Positions 1 to 6,249 of a stretch of 20,949 bases of DNA are shown here, in pieces. The notes below the pieces were generated by a model that worked only from the letters and a program-made list of their open reading frames with translations, was not told the origin of the DNA and did not search any database. Position 1 is the stretch's first letter; each line of letters opens with the position of its first letter. The stretch is from CAYHIW01 sp964356745 (GTDB lineage: Bacteria > Patescibacteriota > Microgenomatia > UBA1406 > GWC2-37-13): positions 1 through 20,949 of the forward strand of contig CAYHIW010000014.1 in assembly GCA_964356745.1 (NCBI GenBank), given 5' to 3'. The position numbers were made by a program, and so were the translations under genes.

Positions 1-6
1 AAAATA

Positions 7-381
7 ATGGCGTACACGTTAAATAATCAACCAAGTCTTAAACCAATAAAACCCGCAACGGTTGTGAGCCGCTATGTTTGTGTTCAGACAGGCGCAGTTT
101 CTGGCACGCCAAATCCAGCAGACGCTCCAGCGGGTAGCTGTCCTACCCGATTTGAGTACTTTATTAAAGGAACCGAAGGAAAAGCAATTGGCGAAGCTAT
201 CAAGACAGAACGAAAACAAATTCCGGTAACCAAAGATACTGATAAGTATATAGAGAACCCCAATCCTGGTGACTCAAATATTGAGATGAAAGAAAAAACC
301 ATAATGATTGACGGAACTTCAACCTTCTGCGTTGACTGTGCGGGCGACCAACCAAAGCCATCAGTGACACCTACTCCATAG
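7..381 (+). CDS. Hypothetical protein with four cysteines and Pro/Thr tail (possibly 5'-partial)
   Basis: I do not recognise this 124-residue product. The frame is open back to the first base of the window, so the ATG at 7 may be internal and the gene may begin outside. The visible part is hydrophilic, with no membrane segment. It has two widely spaced cysteines near the N-terminus (YVCVQTG and GSCPTRF), a C-x-x-C pair near the C-terminus (FCVDCAG) and a Pro/Thr-rich end (KPSVTPTP). Such a composition would suit an exported or surface protein with disulfides, but that is a guess. Its stop codon lies inside the promoter of the next gene, whose -35 box falls in the last codons of this one. Confidence 0.55.
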   Translation: MAYTLNNQPSLKPIKPATVVSRYVCVQTGAVSGTPNPADAPAGSCPTRFEYFIKGTEGKAIGEAIKTERKQIPVTKDTDKYIENPNPGDSNIEMKEKTIMIDGTSTFCVDCAGDQPKPSVTPTP

Positions 382-393
382 TTTGTGTATAAT
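364..393 (+). promoter_or_regulatory. Sigma70-type promoter of the 402 gene, giving a near-leaderless mRNA
   Basis: GTGACA (364-369) and TATAAT (388-393) are separated by 18 nt. The seventh base after the -10 box is 400, two bases before the ATG at 402. The -35 box lies inside the 3' end of the preceding coding sequence. Confidence 0.65.
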
Positions 394-401
394 AATGATT
401 C

Positions 402-800
402 ATGTCAGAACGTCCTAGATTTTTTACGCGCAGAAAAGTACTTCAAATTGGTACTATTGGAGCAGTTGGTGCTACGGGATTAGTAAAAGGAGTAGATTGG
501 CTTGCAGATAGAAGCGGTGATAGGTTTGCCGACTCTGCAGCCGATACTTTGGAAAGACGCGTTAGAAGTGGTGACTTCGCAAAACAGCAAATTGCAGACT
601 TCAAAAGATACGCTAGTAAGGAAGACTGGCAGCAATTTTTGGGCCAAACCTTTGTTGACAGCGGAATTGACGCAGAAACAGTTCTTGAAATATTAAAAGA
701 TCCTCATTCATACGCAGAAGGGACGCATAAAGAAACAGAACATGGGTCTTCGGATATTTCTTGTATCGCCGAAGGCGCTCCCGAACCTGAAGAAAAATAA
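402..800 (+). CDS. Small protein with Tat-like (twin-arginine) N-terminus, unknown function
   Basis: A 132-residue protein of no family I recognise. The N-terminus has paired arginines at residues 10-11 in TRRKVLQ, followed by a short, Gly/Ala-rich hydrophobic stretch (about residues 13-28, IGTIGAVGATGLV), and then a charged region. This resembles a twin-arginine export signal (S/T-R-R-x-F-L-K), although the Phe and Lys positions are Val and Gln. The rest is acidic and probably helical (FAKQQIADFKRYASKEDWQQFL), ending in a Pro/Glu-rich tail with one cysteine (DISCIAEG). The start is supported by the promoter directly upstream. It could instead be a membrane-anchored protein. No Tat translocase gene is in the window. 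Confidence 0.7.
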   Translation: MSERPRFFTRRKVLQIGTIGAVGATGLVKGVDWLADRSGDRFADSAADTLERRVRSGDFAKQQIADFKRYASKEDWQQFLGQTFVDSGIDAETVLEILKDPHSYAEGTHKETEHGSSDISCIAEGAPEPEEK

Positions 801-820
801 TTCTATAACCTTCTATATAG

Positions 821-826
821 TATAAT
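821..826 (+). promoter_or_regulatory. -10 box of the tRNA gene
   Basis: A perfect TATAAT lies 14 nt before the first base of the tRNA. I could not find a convincing -35 box at the expected distance. It is the only promoter-like element between the stop of the preceding gene (800) and the tRNA. Confidence 0.5.
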
Positions 827-840
827 TAACATGTAAGCTA

Positions 841-912
841 GGCTCGTTAGCTCAGCGGTAGAGCGACCGTTTCATAAGCGGTAAGTCAGAGGTTCGACTC
901 CTCTACGAGCCA
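841..912 (+). tRNA. tRNA-Met (CAT), elongator type
   Basis: A full cloverleaf can be folded by eye. The acceptor stem is GGCTCGT/ACGAGCC, the D stem GCTC/GAGC, the anticodon stem ACCGT/GCGGT (one T-G pair) with loop TTCATAA, the variable loop AAGTC, and the T arm AGAGG-TTCGACT-CCTCT. The discriminator is A912. The anticodon CAT is at 873-875. The CCA end is not encoded, so it must be added by a CCA-adding enzyme. The paired first base argues against an initiator tRNA. A CAT anticodon could also be a lysidine-modified tRNA-Ile; sequence alone does not settle this, but Met is more likely. Confidence 0.92.
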
Positions 913-927
913 CACATTAAAAAACTC

Positions 928-1515
928 TCAGTCTCTTGTGTAGAACATACTCATTGCTCTTAGCTCAAGTTCTTCAATTGGCAAATAATCAGACGCGTCT
1001 CTAAATCCACTCAAAAAAACGAACGAAATTATTAGGAAATTTTTTAGTACTCGCGCAAAATCGTGTGGTTCGTTTGGCATCTCTCCTAGAAGTCTAGAAT
1101 CGTAACATAATTGATAAAGACGTTCATCAAATTCTTGTTGATTCGTAGGAACGAAGCCCACCCCAAATAAATCACCACAAGGATCTCTTTCTAACCTGTA
1201 GTGCAAAAAAAAGGAGAAAATTGCCACATTTGCAAGATCTGGATCGTCTCTCATCTGCCATACCGCACTAAGAGTACCTAATATGCGCTGAGCTGGACTT
1301 GCCTCTTCGTCATCTTTTTTTATTACGACTTCATTTATACCTTTCCATGATTCTTCATACAATTCTCTTACACGTACATTTCTCTTTTCTGCTGTAATAA
1401 GACCGAATTGGGGTAAACGATTCTCAAAACCACTTATACCATATTCACGAACAATACTACCGGCTTTCATTAAAGAAAGAGAGCGATCTCTTGGATCTAT
1501 GCGTTCTTTTGACAT
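928..1515 (-). CDS. Hypothetical protein, MSKER N-terminus
   Basis: A 195-residue protein of unknown family. It is mixed charged and hydrophobic, with one hydrophobic patch near the C-terminus (FLIISFVFLSGF) that is short for a membrane helix. I chose the ATG at 1515 (MSKERIDPRD) over the in-frame ATG at 1554, because the latter lies on the -35 box of a strong promoter and would not be transcribed. The first codons and the promoter are almost identical to those of the next leftward gene (start 2368), while the rest of the two proteins shows no similarity that I can see. The gene ends 15 nt from the 3' end of the convergent tRNA, with no terminator visible between them. Confidence 0.7.
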   Translation of the reverse strand: MSKERIDPRDRSLSLMKAGSIVREYGISGFENRLPQFGLITAEKRNVRVRELYEESWKGINEVVIKKDDEEASPAQRILGTLSAVWQMRDDPDLANVAIFSFFLHYRLERDPCGDLFGVGFVPTNQQEFDERLYQLCYDSRLLGEMPNEPHDFARVLKNFLIISFVFLSGFRDASDYLPIEELELRAMSMFYTRD

Positions 1516-1525
1516 ATGGAAGAGT

Positions 1526-1554
1526 AGAATAGCATAACTATAGGATATCGTCAA
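1526..1554 (-). promoter_or_regulatory. Sigma70-type promoter of the MSKER gene at 1515
   Basis: On the minus strand, TTGACG (1549-1554) and TATTCT (1526-1531) are separated by exactly 17 nt. Ten bases separate the -10 box from the ATG at 1515, so the predicted 5' leader is only about 4 nt. Confidence 0.7.
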
Positions 1555-1629
1555 CTTTCTGACATTAAGTTTTTAATTCAGCTCAAATATTTCAATTAAT
1601 TACTGAAAACTGCTTTTTTGGTCATTTTT

Positions 1630-1647
1630 GGATCGTCGTGACGATCC
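1630..1647 (+). repeat. Perfect 8-bp inverted repeat
   Basis: GGATCGTC and GACGATCC are separated by two bases, so as RNA it would form about seven pairs with a four-base loop. A T-run lies before it on the plus strand but none follows it on either strand, so it is not a normal intrinsic terminator. It sits between the MSKER gene starting at 1515 and the 3' end of the one starting at 2368. Confidence 0.6.
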
Positions 1648-1674
1648 GTTTCCAACCGCGGGGGGTTAGAATTG

Positions 1675-1705
1675 GCCTCAACGCACCTCGTAGGTGCGCG
1701 TTGGC
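1675..1705 (-). repeat. Dispersed hairpin, copy A (CGNACCTACGAGGTNCG family)
   Basis: The minus strand reads CGCACCTACGAGGTGCG at 1682-1698, a 7-bp stem with loop ACG. It is extended by AA/TT pairs and an outer GCC/GGC stem. The copy at 19956-19985 has the same loop and stem except for one base pair, which is C-G here and A-T there. The copies lie in opposite orientation. This one is just beyond the stop of the gene ending at 1715 and could form in its transcript; no T-run follows. Confidence 0.65.
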
Positions 1706-1714
1706 AGGAAGGGA

Positions 1715-2368
1715 CTAAATTTTAGGAGGAAATCCTACGGAACGCCCACCCAAGTTGGCGCTGCAACGCGAAATCCTCAGAGGCGAACGCACACGCAGAC
1801 AGCCGTCAAAACGGAAGCGGGCAAGAACTACATAACCACCGTAGCGAGAACCTAAGAGACGAACGTAGGTTGACACTTCATCTAGATATTGTCCTGTAAG
1901 AAACTTGCTATCTTGTGAGGCTATTATGTATTCGGTAGCGTTCATGCCTACCCTACCTTGACTTTCAATTATGGTCTGTAGTTCGTCTTCGGTGATGTTC
2001 CTGTGAGGAGCGTTGATAGACGTATCATAGTCAAACCATCCATACCTATCAACTTCATTGGCTACGGTGTTACCTTCTCGTACGCTAGGACCTCTCATCT
2101 GTGGCCAGAGAAGAGCGAGAAGATGTCTATCTTGTTGAGTTGATAGACTTTCAGGAAGATATCCTACTCTTCGTCCTTCTTGTTCTAACTGAGCAAGTTG
2201 TTCTTGAGTATAAGGACAGTCAACAACTGAAAGATCAAGATCAATTCCTTTTTTATGAAGAGTTCGTTGTCTTACTTGCCATATGGTCTGAAATAACTCA
2301 GTTACGATTTCGGGGCTGGTTGGAGCAATAAACTTAAAAGCGTCTTCTAGACCTCGCTCTTTTGACAT
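1715..2368 (-). CDS. Hypothetical protein, MSKER N-terminus, atypical C-terminus
   Basis: A 217-residue protein I do not recognise. It starts MSKERGLEDAFKF, is mostly polar, and has no signal peptide or membrane segment. The last 30 or so residues are rich in Arg, Gly and Ser (RISRCSANLGG, RSVGFPPKI), and their DNA is visibly GC-richer than the upstream part of the gene. This suggests the 3' end was replaced or extended by a structured repeat region; the ancestral protein may have ended earlier. The start at 2368 is fixed by the TATACT box 10 nt upstream. The gene is divergent from the glycan operon, with only 42 nt between the two ATGs. Confidence 0.6.
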   Translation of the reverse strand: MSKERGLEDAFKFIAPTSPEIVTELFQTIWQVRQRTLHKKGIDLDLSVVDCPYTQEQLAQLEQEGRRVGYLPESLSTQQDRHLLALLWPQMRGPSVREGNTVANEVDRYGWFDYDTSINAPHRNITEDELQTIIESQGRVGMNATEYIIASQDSKFLTGQYLDEVSTYVRLLGSRYGGYVVLARFRFDGCLRVRSPLRISRCSANLGGRSVGFPPKI

Positions 2369-2378
2369 ATAGAAGTGG

Positions 2379-2384
2379 AGTATA
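2379..2384 (-). promoter_or_regulatory. -10 box of the MSKER gene at 2368
   Basis: TATACT on the minus strand, 10 nt before the ATG. The segment from this box through the first codons closely matches the one before the other MSKER gene. The -35 region is weak (about TGTATT at 2402-2407) and coincides with the -10 box of the divergent glycan operon. Confidence 0.6.
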
Positions 2385-2398
2385 ACAAATTTCGTATA

Positions 2399-2404
2399 TA
2401 TAAT
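2399..2404 (+). promoter_or_regulatory. -10 box of the glycan operon, leaderless start
   Basis: A perfect TATAAT with six bases before the ATG at 2411, so the expected transcription start is the A of the ATG. No good -35 box is visible. Its expected position (about 2376-2381) overlaps the -10 box of the divergent gene. Confidence 0.65.
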
Positions 2405-2410
2405 ACATAT

Positions 2411-3304
2411 ATGGCAGAGATTGATCTTTCGATTGTGATTGTTTCGTACAATACGAAAAAGGCTACTCTTGAGTGTATTGACTCTGTCGTCAAATCTCTC
2501 AAAAACTCTAAACTAAACTACGAGATCATCGTCCTTGATAATGCATCAACTGACGGCTCATTGAACGAATTGATGAATTACGAATTACGAATTACGAATT
2601 TGAAGGTGGTGGAGAATAAGGAGAATTTGGGATTTGGGAGAGCGAACAATCATGGCGTTAAGCTCGCAAAAGGAACCTATGTCTTGCTTTTAAATTCGGA
2701 TACCATTGTTTTAGATAATGCCATCGAAACGCTATTTCGAAAGATTGAATCAGACTCAGACGTACACTTTATCGGTGCAAAACTATTAAATTCGGATAAG
2801 TCTCCTCAACCATCTTGCGGACCCTTTTACACACTCCCTGTAATCTTTGGTGCGCTCTTTCTCAAAGGCGACTACTGGGGACTCACCCGCACATCTCCTG
2901 GTGGATTTGAGAAAGTAGACTGGATCTCTGGTGCCTGCATCATGACAAGGAAAAAAGATTACGAAACCTTGGGTGGTTTTGATGAAGGAATCTTTATGTA
3001 TATGGAAGAGATCGATCTTCTCATGAGGGCACGAAAACACAAAATGAACACGTATGTCCTTTCTGACGCAATAATTATTCACCACGGCTCTCTTTCTTCT
3101 GGAGGAAGAACCTATCCAATACTTCAGGTATATAAAGGATTCCTCTTTTTATACAAAAAACATGGCTCCACGTGGCAGCTCTTTTGCCTTAAATCTATGC
3201 TACAATTAAAAGCGTTAGTATCGATTTTCATTGGTAGGATAACGAAAAATAAGTATCTACTAGAGACGTATGCAAAAGCTTATCAAATGGTTCAAACATC
3301 TTGA
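2411..3304 (+). CDS. Family 2 glycosyltransferase
   Basis: A 297-residue inverting glycosyltransferase of the GT-A fold, similar in pattern to rhamnosyltransferase/WcaE-like enzymes that transfer a sugar from a nucleotide donor in the cytoplasm. The nucleotide-binding start is SIVIVSYNT (residues 7-15). DNASTDGS follows at 43-50, the metal-binding N-S-D at 95-97, and the acceptor-side motif MEEIDLLMR further on. The C-terminal third has an amphipathic or hydrophobic stretch that may touch the membrane. I start it at 2411, not at the upstream in-frame ATG (2375), because the latter lies in the promoter. A heptanucleotide repeat is translated in frame as NYELRITN after DGS. It is the first gene of a seven-gene operon and overlaps the next by 35 nt. 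The sugar specificity cannot be told. Confidence 0.9.
   Translation: MAEIDLSIVIVSYNTKKATLECIDSVVKSLKNSKLNYEIIVLDNASTDGSLNELMNYELRITNLKVVENKENLGFGRANNHGVKLAKGTYVLLLNSDTIVLDNAIETLFRKIESDSDVHFIGAKLLNSDKSPQPSCGPFYTLPVIFGALFLKGDYWGLTRTSPGGFEKVDWISGACIMTRKKDYETLGGFDEGIFMYMEEIDLLMRARKHKMNTYVLSDAIIIHHGSLSSGGRTYPILQVYKGFLFLYKKHGSTWQLFCLKSMLQLKALVSIFIGRITKNKYLLETYAKAYQMVQTS
2575..2600 (+). repeat. Heptanucleotide tandem repeat (GAATTAC) inside the GT2 gene
   Basis: GAATTAC occurs three times in a row without mismatch, followed by a partial GAATT (3.7 units). Because seven is not a multiple of three, the reading frame rotates and the peptide NYELRITN results with no stop. It lies in a part of the GT-A fold that should be a surface loop. 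Confidence 0.85.
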
Positions 3305-4826
3305 CCAAGAACTTGTCCACTATAGCGTACTTGCATACATCGTCATTATCGCTCTTTTTCCTAAAATCCCCATAACTCACGTCACCTACACCTATATTAG
3401 AATCCGTTTTGACGATCTGTTTCCTGCAATTCTCTCGGCTATTTTTGTTATTCAATTACTTCGTAAGAAAGTATCTTTTAACACGCGACTTCTTAAGCCT
3501 ATTCTTCTTTTCTGGGTTCTTGTTTTTATTTCGTATGGGATTGGTTATTACGTGCAACACACTATTCCGTGGGAAAATAAATTTGTTGGACTCCTTCACA
3601 GTCTTCGTCGCGTACAATACATGTTCCCTTTCTTTGTCGCCTCATCAGTAATAATTTCTGAGAAACGATTTTTTCAGTACATGAAATGGTATCTAACCTT
3701 GGTCTTTATCGTCTGCGTATATGGACTTGGGCAGAAATTCTTGAGATTTCCATCTATCCAGTCAATGAACCCAGCCTATGTAGACGGACGACTTTTATTC
3801 CTTAATCCTGAAGATCGAATCAACTCAACGTTTGGAGGTCACTTTGACCTTGCTGCATATCTGACACTTGCGATTCCGGTAATTTTAGGTTTTTATTTGT
3901 GGACAAAGAAAAAATGGTATTTCGCCACATTTATCCTCGCGTTAACATCACTCCTCTATACATCCGCACGATCGTCGTTTCTCGCGTATTTAATGTCGAC
4001 AACGGCATTCCTTTTGTATCTTAAGAAATTCAGAGTTTTTGCTGTAGTTATCGGCCTGACCGTAGTTCTCCTTCTAATAACTGGAGATATGACCGAGAGA
4101 TTTTTGCAAACTATTCAATTAAAAACCGTGTACTTAAATACGCAAACCGGTAGTGAGCGCATAGATCAAAAAATATCAGTGGATAGGCTGCCTGCTGGAG
4201 GTTATGAAATTCCTCTATTTTCTAAACGGACTGCGCGAAATGTAAAGAATGTCGATCAAGAACGTCTGAGACAAATTGCTCTTGAAGAAGCAATGCGAGA
4301 AGCACAAGAAAAAGGATTGAGATTAAGCGCCGATCAACTTAATGCGCGCACAGATCAGATCGCTAAATTTATCAAACCTCAGCAAACACTACTCTGTGAT
4401 ATTTCTTGCGCAACACGACTCCAAGTTGAGTGGCCTCGAGCAATCAGTGCTTTTTTGTACGGAAGAAACACCACTACTCAACTTGACCCAGTCAGTATTC
4501 TTATTGGCTCAGGGCCATCTGCACTTGGCGAAGCAACGGACAACGACATTCTTAGATGGCTTGGTGAACTTGGTGTTCTTGGCACAAGCGTCTTTGTGTT
4601 TATTTTGCTCTCAGTACTAAATGCCGCACGCTTTATCGCAACTAAAGTAGAGAAAAATCAAAAATATGTATTTATTGGTTTTATTTTTGGCATCATCGCG
4701 GTTGTGTTAAACGCAATCTACGTTGATATTTTTGAGGCCTCGAAAGTTGCGTATCATTTTTGGATAATTGCCGGATTTCTCGTCGGCTTAAAGGCGCTCT
4801 ATGAAAAAAGAAGCAGTACTCGTTAG
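3270..4826 (+). CDS. O-antigen ligase-like (Wzy_C/WaaL family) polytopic membrane protein
   Basis: A 518-residue integral membrane protein with many hydrophobic segments spread along residues 18-275 and again at 430-510. Before the last transmembrane segments it has a Wzy_C-type motif, S-G-P-S-A-L-G followed by D424-N425-x9-GVLGT, matching the H-[N/S/Q]-x9-G-x-x-G motif of WaaL ligases, but with Asp where the ligases have His. Such enzymes transfer an assembled glycan from undecaprenyl diphosphate to an acceptor, or polymerise it, outside the membrane. An unusually long charged insert lies at about residues 285-400 and holds a Glu/Arg/Ala-rich probable helix and two close cysteines (LLCDISCATR). 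It would face the outside. The gene overlaps its neighbours by 35 and 26 nt. Ligase or polymerase remains open. Confidence 0.8.
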   Translation: MQKLIKWFKHLDQELVHYSVLAYIVIIALFPKIPITHVTYTYIRIRFDDLFPAILSAIFVIQLLRKKVSFNTRLLKPILLFWVLVFISYGIGYYVQHTIPWENKFVGLLHSLRRVQYMFPFFVASSVIISEKRFFQYMKWYLTLVFIVCVYGLGQKFLRFPSIQSMNPAYVDGRLLFLNPEDRINSTFGGHFDLAAYLTLAIPVILGFYLWTKKKWYFATFILALTSLLYTSARSSFLAYLMSTTAFLLYLKKFRVFAVVIGLTVVLLLITGDMTERFLQTIQLKTVYLNTQTGSERIDQKISVDRLPAGGYEIPLFSKRTARNVKNVDQERLRQIALEEAMREAQEKGLRLSADQLNARTDQIAKFIKPQQTLLCDISCATRLQVEWPRAISAFLYGRNTTTQLDPVSILIGSGPSALGEATDNDILRWLGELGVLGTSVFVFILLSVLNAARFIATKVEKNQKYVFIGFIFGIIAVVLNAIYVDIFEASKVAYHFWIIAGFLVGLKALYEKRSSTR

Positions 4827-6249
4827 TCTTATTATTTTTGTCGGCTTATTATTTCGTATCTACAAGATAGATACCCCTCTTGGTGACTTTCATTCATTCA
4901 GACAGGCAGACACAGCATCGGTAGCCAGGAATTTTGTTGAAAAAGGATTCGATCTTACCAAACCAACGTATCATGACTTTTCTAACGTACAGTCTGGTAA
5001 AGAAAATCCCTTAGGCTATCGAATGGTTGAGTTTCCTATTTATAACGCCATGTTCGCAGCTCTTTATAAGTTTGTACCCATTGGTAACATTCCTATCGAA
5101 GTCTACGGTCGCAGTGTCTCGATTTTTTTCTCACTCATTACTGTTGGACTTGTTTACTTTTTCCTGCGTCGTGAAGTTGACAAAACCGCAGCGATTTGGG
5201 GAAGTTTTATTCTTGCGGTATTTCCATTTTCGGTATTTTTTTCGCGAACTGTTTTACCCGAAACAACCGCGCTTTCATTTGCGTTTCTCTCAATATTTTT
5301 CTTATATATCTATAACCCCGCACTCAATAGCACCTTTAAACGAAAGCTACATTTTTTCCTATCAGTTGCATGTTTTGCAATTGCATTACTTATTAAACCA
5401 ACTCTCATATTTTTCGCCCTTACTCTCTTGTATTTATTCATTACAAAACATAAATGGAATGTTTTAAAAAAAGTCTCCGTATATCTTTTTTTTGTTTTAG
5501 CCGTAGCCCCTGTCTTCCTTTGGAGAAATTACATACTTCAGTATCCAGAAGGTATTCCTTATAGCGAATGGCTCTACGGCATGGTAAATACCTCAGAGGG
5601 ATGGCAGACCGTCTTTCTCAAGCCCGCATTTTTTCGCTGGATATTCTTTGAGCGAATAAATAATATTATTTTAGGGGGTTACTTAACTGCGTTCCTTGTC
5701 TTGGGCATTTTTACAAAATATAAAAAGTATTTCCTATACAGCGTGCTTCTCTCATCACTTGCTTACCTATTAGTTTTCGAAGGGGGTAATGTGCAACACG
5801 AGTACTATCAGATACTCATACTTCCGGCTCTCGCTATGTTTGTTGGCTCTGGAATTTCCACAATACTCAAACAAAAGAAAGTTTTTATTAATTCGTTTGC
5901 ATCGGTACTCGGTGTTTGCGCCATTGTTCTGTTTTCATTTGCGATGTCATATTACCGTGTCAAAGATTACTACAACTATAGTCTTGACCTTTTAAACACC
6001 TCAAAAGTAATAAGAGATATAACTCAAAAAGACGATAAAATTGTGACCGATACCTTAGGCGATACCACGCTTCTTTATCTATCTGATCGCAAAGGCTCTC
6101 CTCACATTTACAAAACGGTCGACGAATTTAAAAATGACAATTACAAATACCTCGTCACTATGGACCAGAAAAGAATTGCAGAATTAAAAGCAGATAAGAG
6201 GCGGTCTGTTCTTTTTGAGACTGCACAGTTTGCAATTTTCAAACTATGA
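4801..6249 (+). CDS. GT-C fold membrane glycosyltransferase (PMT/ArnT/RgtA-like)
   Basis: A 482-residue polytopic protein. After the first transmembrane helix comes a loop with D29 in G-D-F-H-S-F-R-Q-A-D-T-A, the catalytic-loop pattern of dolichyl/undecaprenyl-phosphate-sugar-dependent transferases (PMT_2 and RgtA/B/C/D-like families). A second hallmark, SRTVLPETTAL, follows near residues 148-158. About ten more hydrophobic segments and a short soluble C-terminal domain complete it. It would move a sugar from a polyprenyl-phosphate carrier to a glycan or lipid on the outer face of the membrane. An AAAGG before the ATG at 6-nt spacing is one of the few Shine-Dalgarno-like sites in the window. 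The start overlaps the ligase gene by 26 nt and the end overlaps the next gene by four. Confidence 0.85.
   Translation: MKKEAVLVSLIIFVGLLFRIYKIDTPLGDFHSFRQADTASVARNFVEKGFDLTKPTYHDFSNVQSGKENPLGYRMVEFPIYNAMFAALYKFVPIGNIPIEVYGRSVSIFFSLITVGLVYFFLRREVDKTAAIWGSFILAVFPFSVFFSRTVLPETTALSFAFLSIFFLYIYNPALNSTFKRKLHFFLSVACFAIALLIKPTLIFFALTLLYLFITKHKWNVLKKVSVYLFFVLAVAPVFLWRNYILQYPEGIPYSEWLYGMVNTSEGWQTVFLKPAFFRWIFFERINNIILGGYLTAFLVLGIFTKYKKYFLYSVLLSSLAYLLVFEGGNVQHEYYQILILPALAMFVGSGISTILKQKKVFINSFASVLGVCAIVLFSFAMSYYRVKDYYNYSLDLLNTSKVIRDITQKDDKIVTDTLGDTTLLYLSDRKGSPHIYKTVDEFKNDNYKYLVTMDQKRIAELKADKRRSVLFETAQFAIFKL

Noticed and set aside
841..912. tRNA as integration site of a mobile element
   Set aside because: No integrase and no repeated copy of the tRNA 3' end was found in the window.
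1516..1554. Longer start for the leftward MSKER gene (MTISYSYAILLFH), which would look like a signal peptide
   Set aside because: It coincides with a TTGACG-17-TATTCT promoter; the MSKER start is shared with another gene.
1630..1647. Intrinsic terminator
   Set aside because: No T-run follows the stem on either strand; the T-run is on the wrong side.
2101..2331. Plus-strand reading frame of 76 codons
   Set aside because: It is antisense to the MSKER gene, has no promoter or recognisable motif, and reads as low-complexity sequence.
2375..2410. Upstream in-frame start for the GT2 gene (MEYNKFRIYNTY)
   Set aside because: The extension lies over the promoter boxes of both divergent genes, and the conserved GT2 fold begins just after the ATG at 2411.
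2575..2600. CRISPR-like repeat
   Set aside because: The units are seven bases, contiguous, without spacers and translated.
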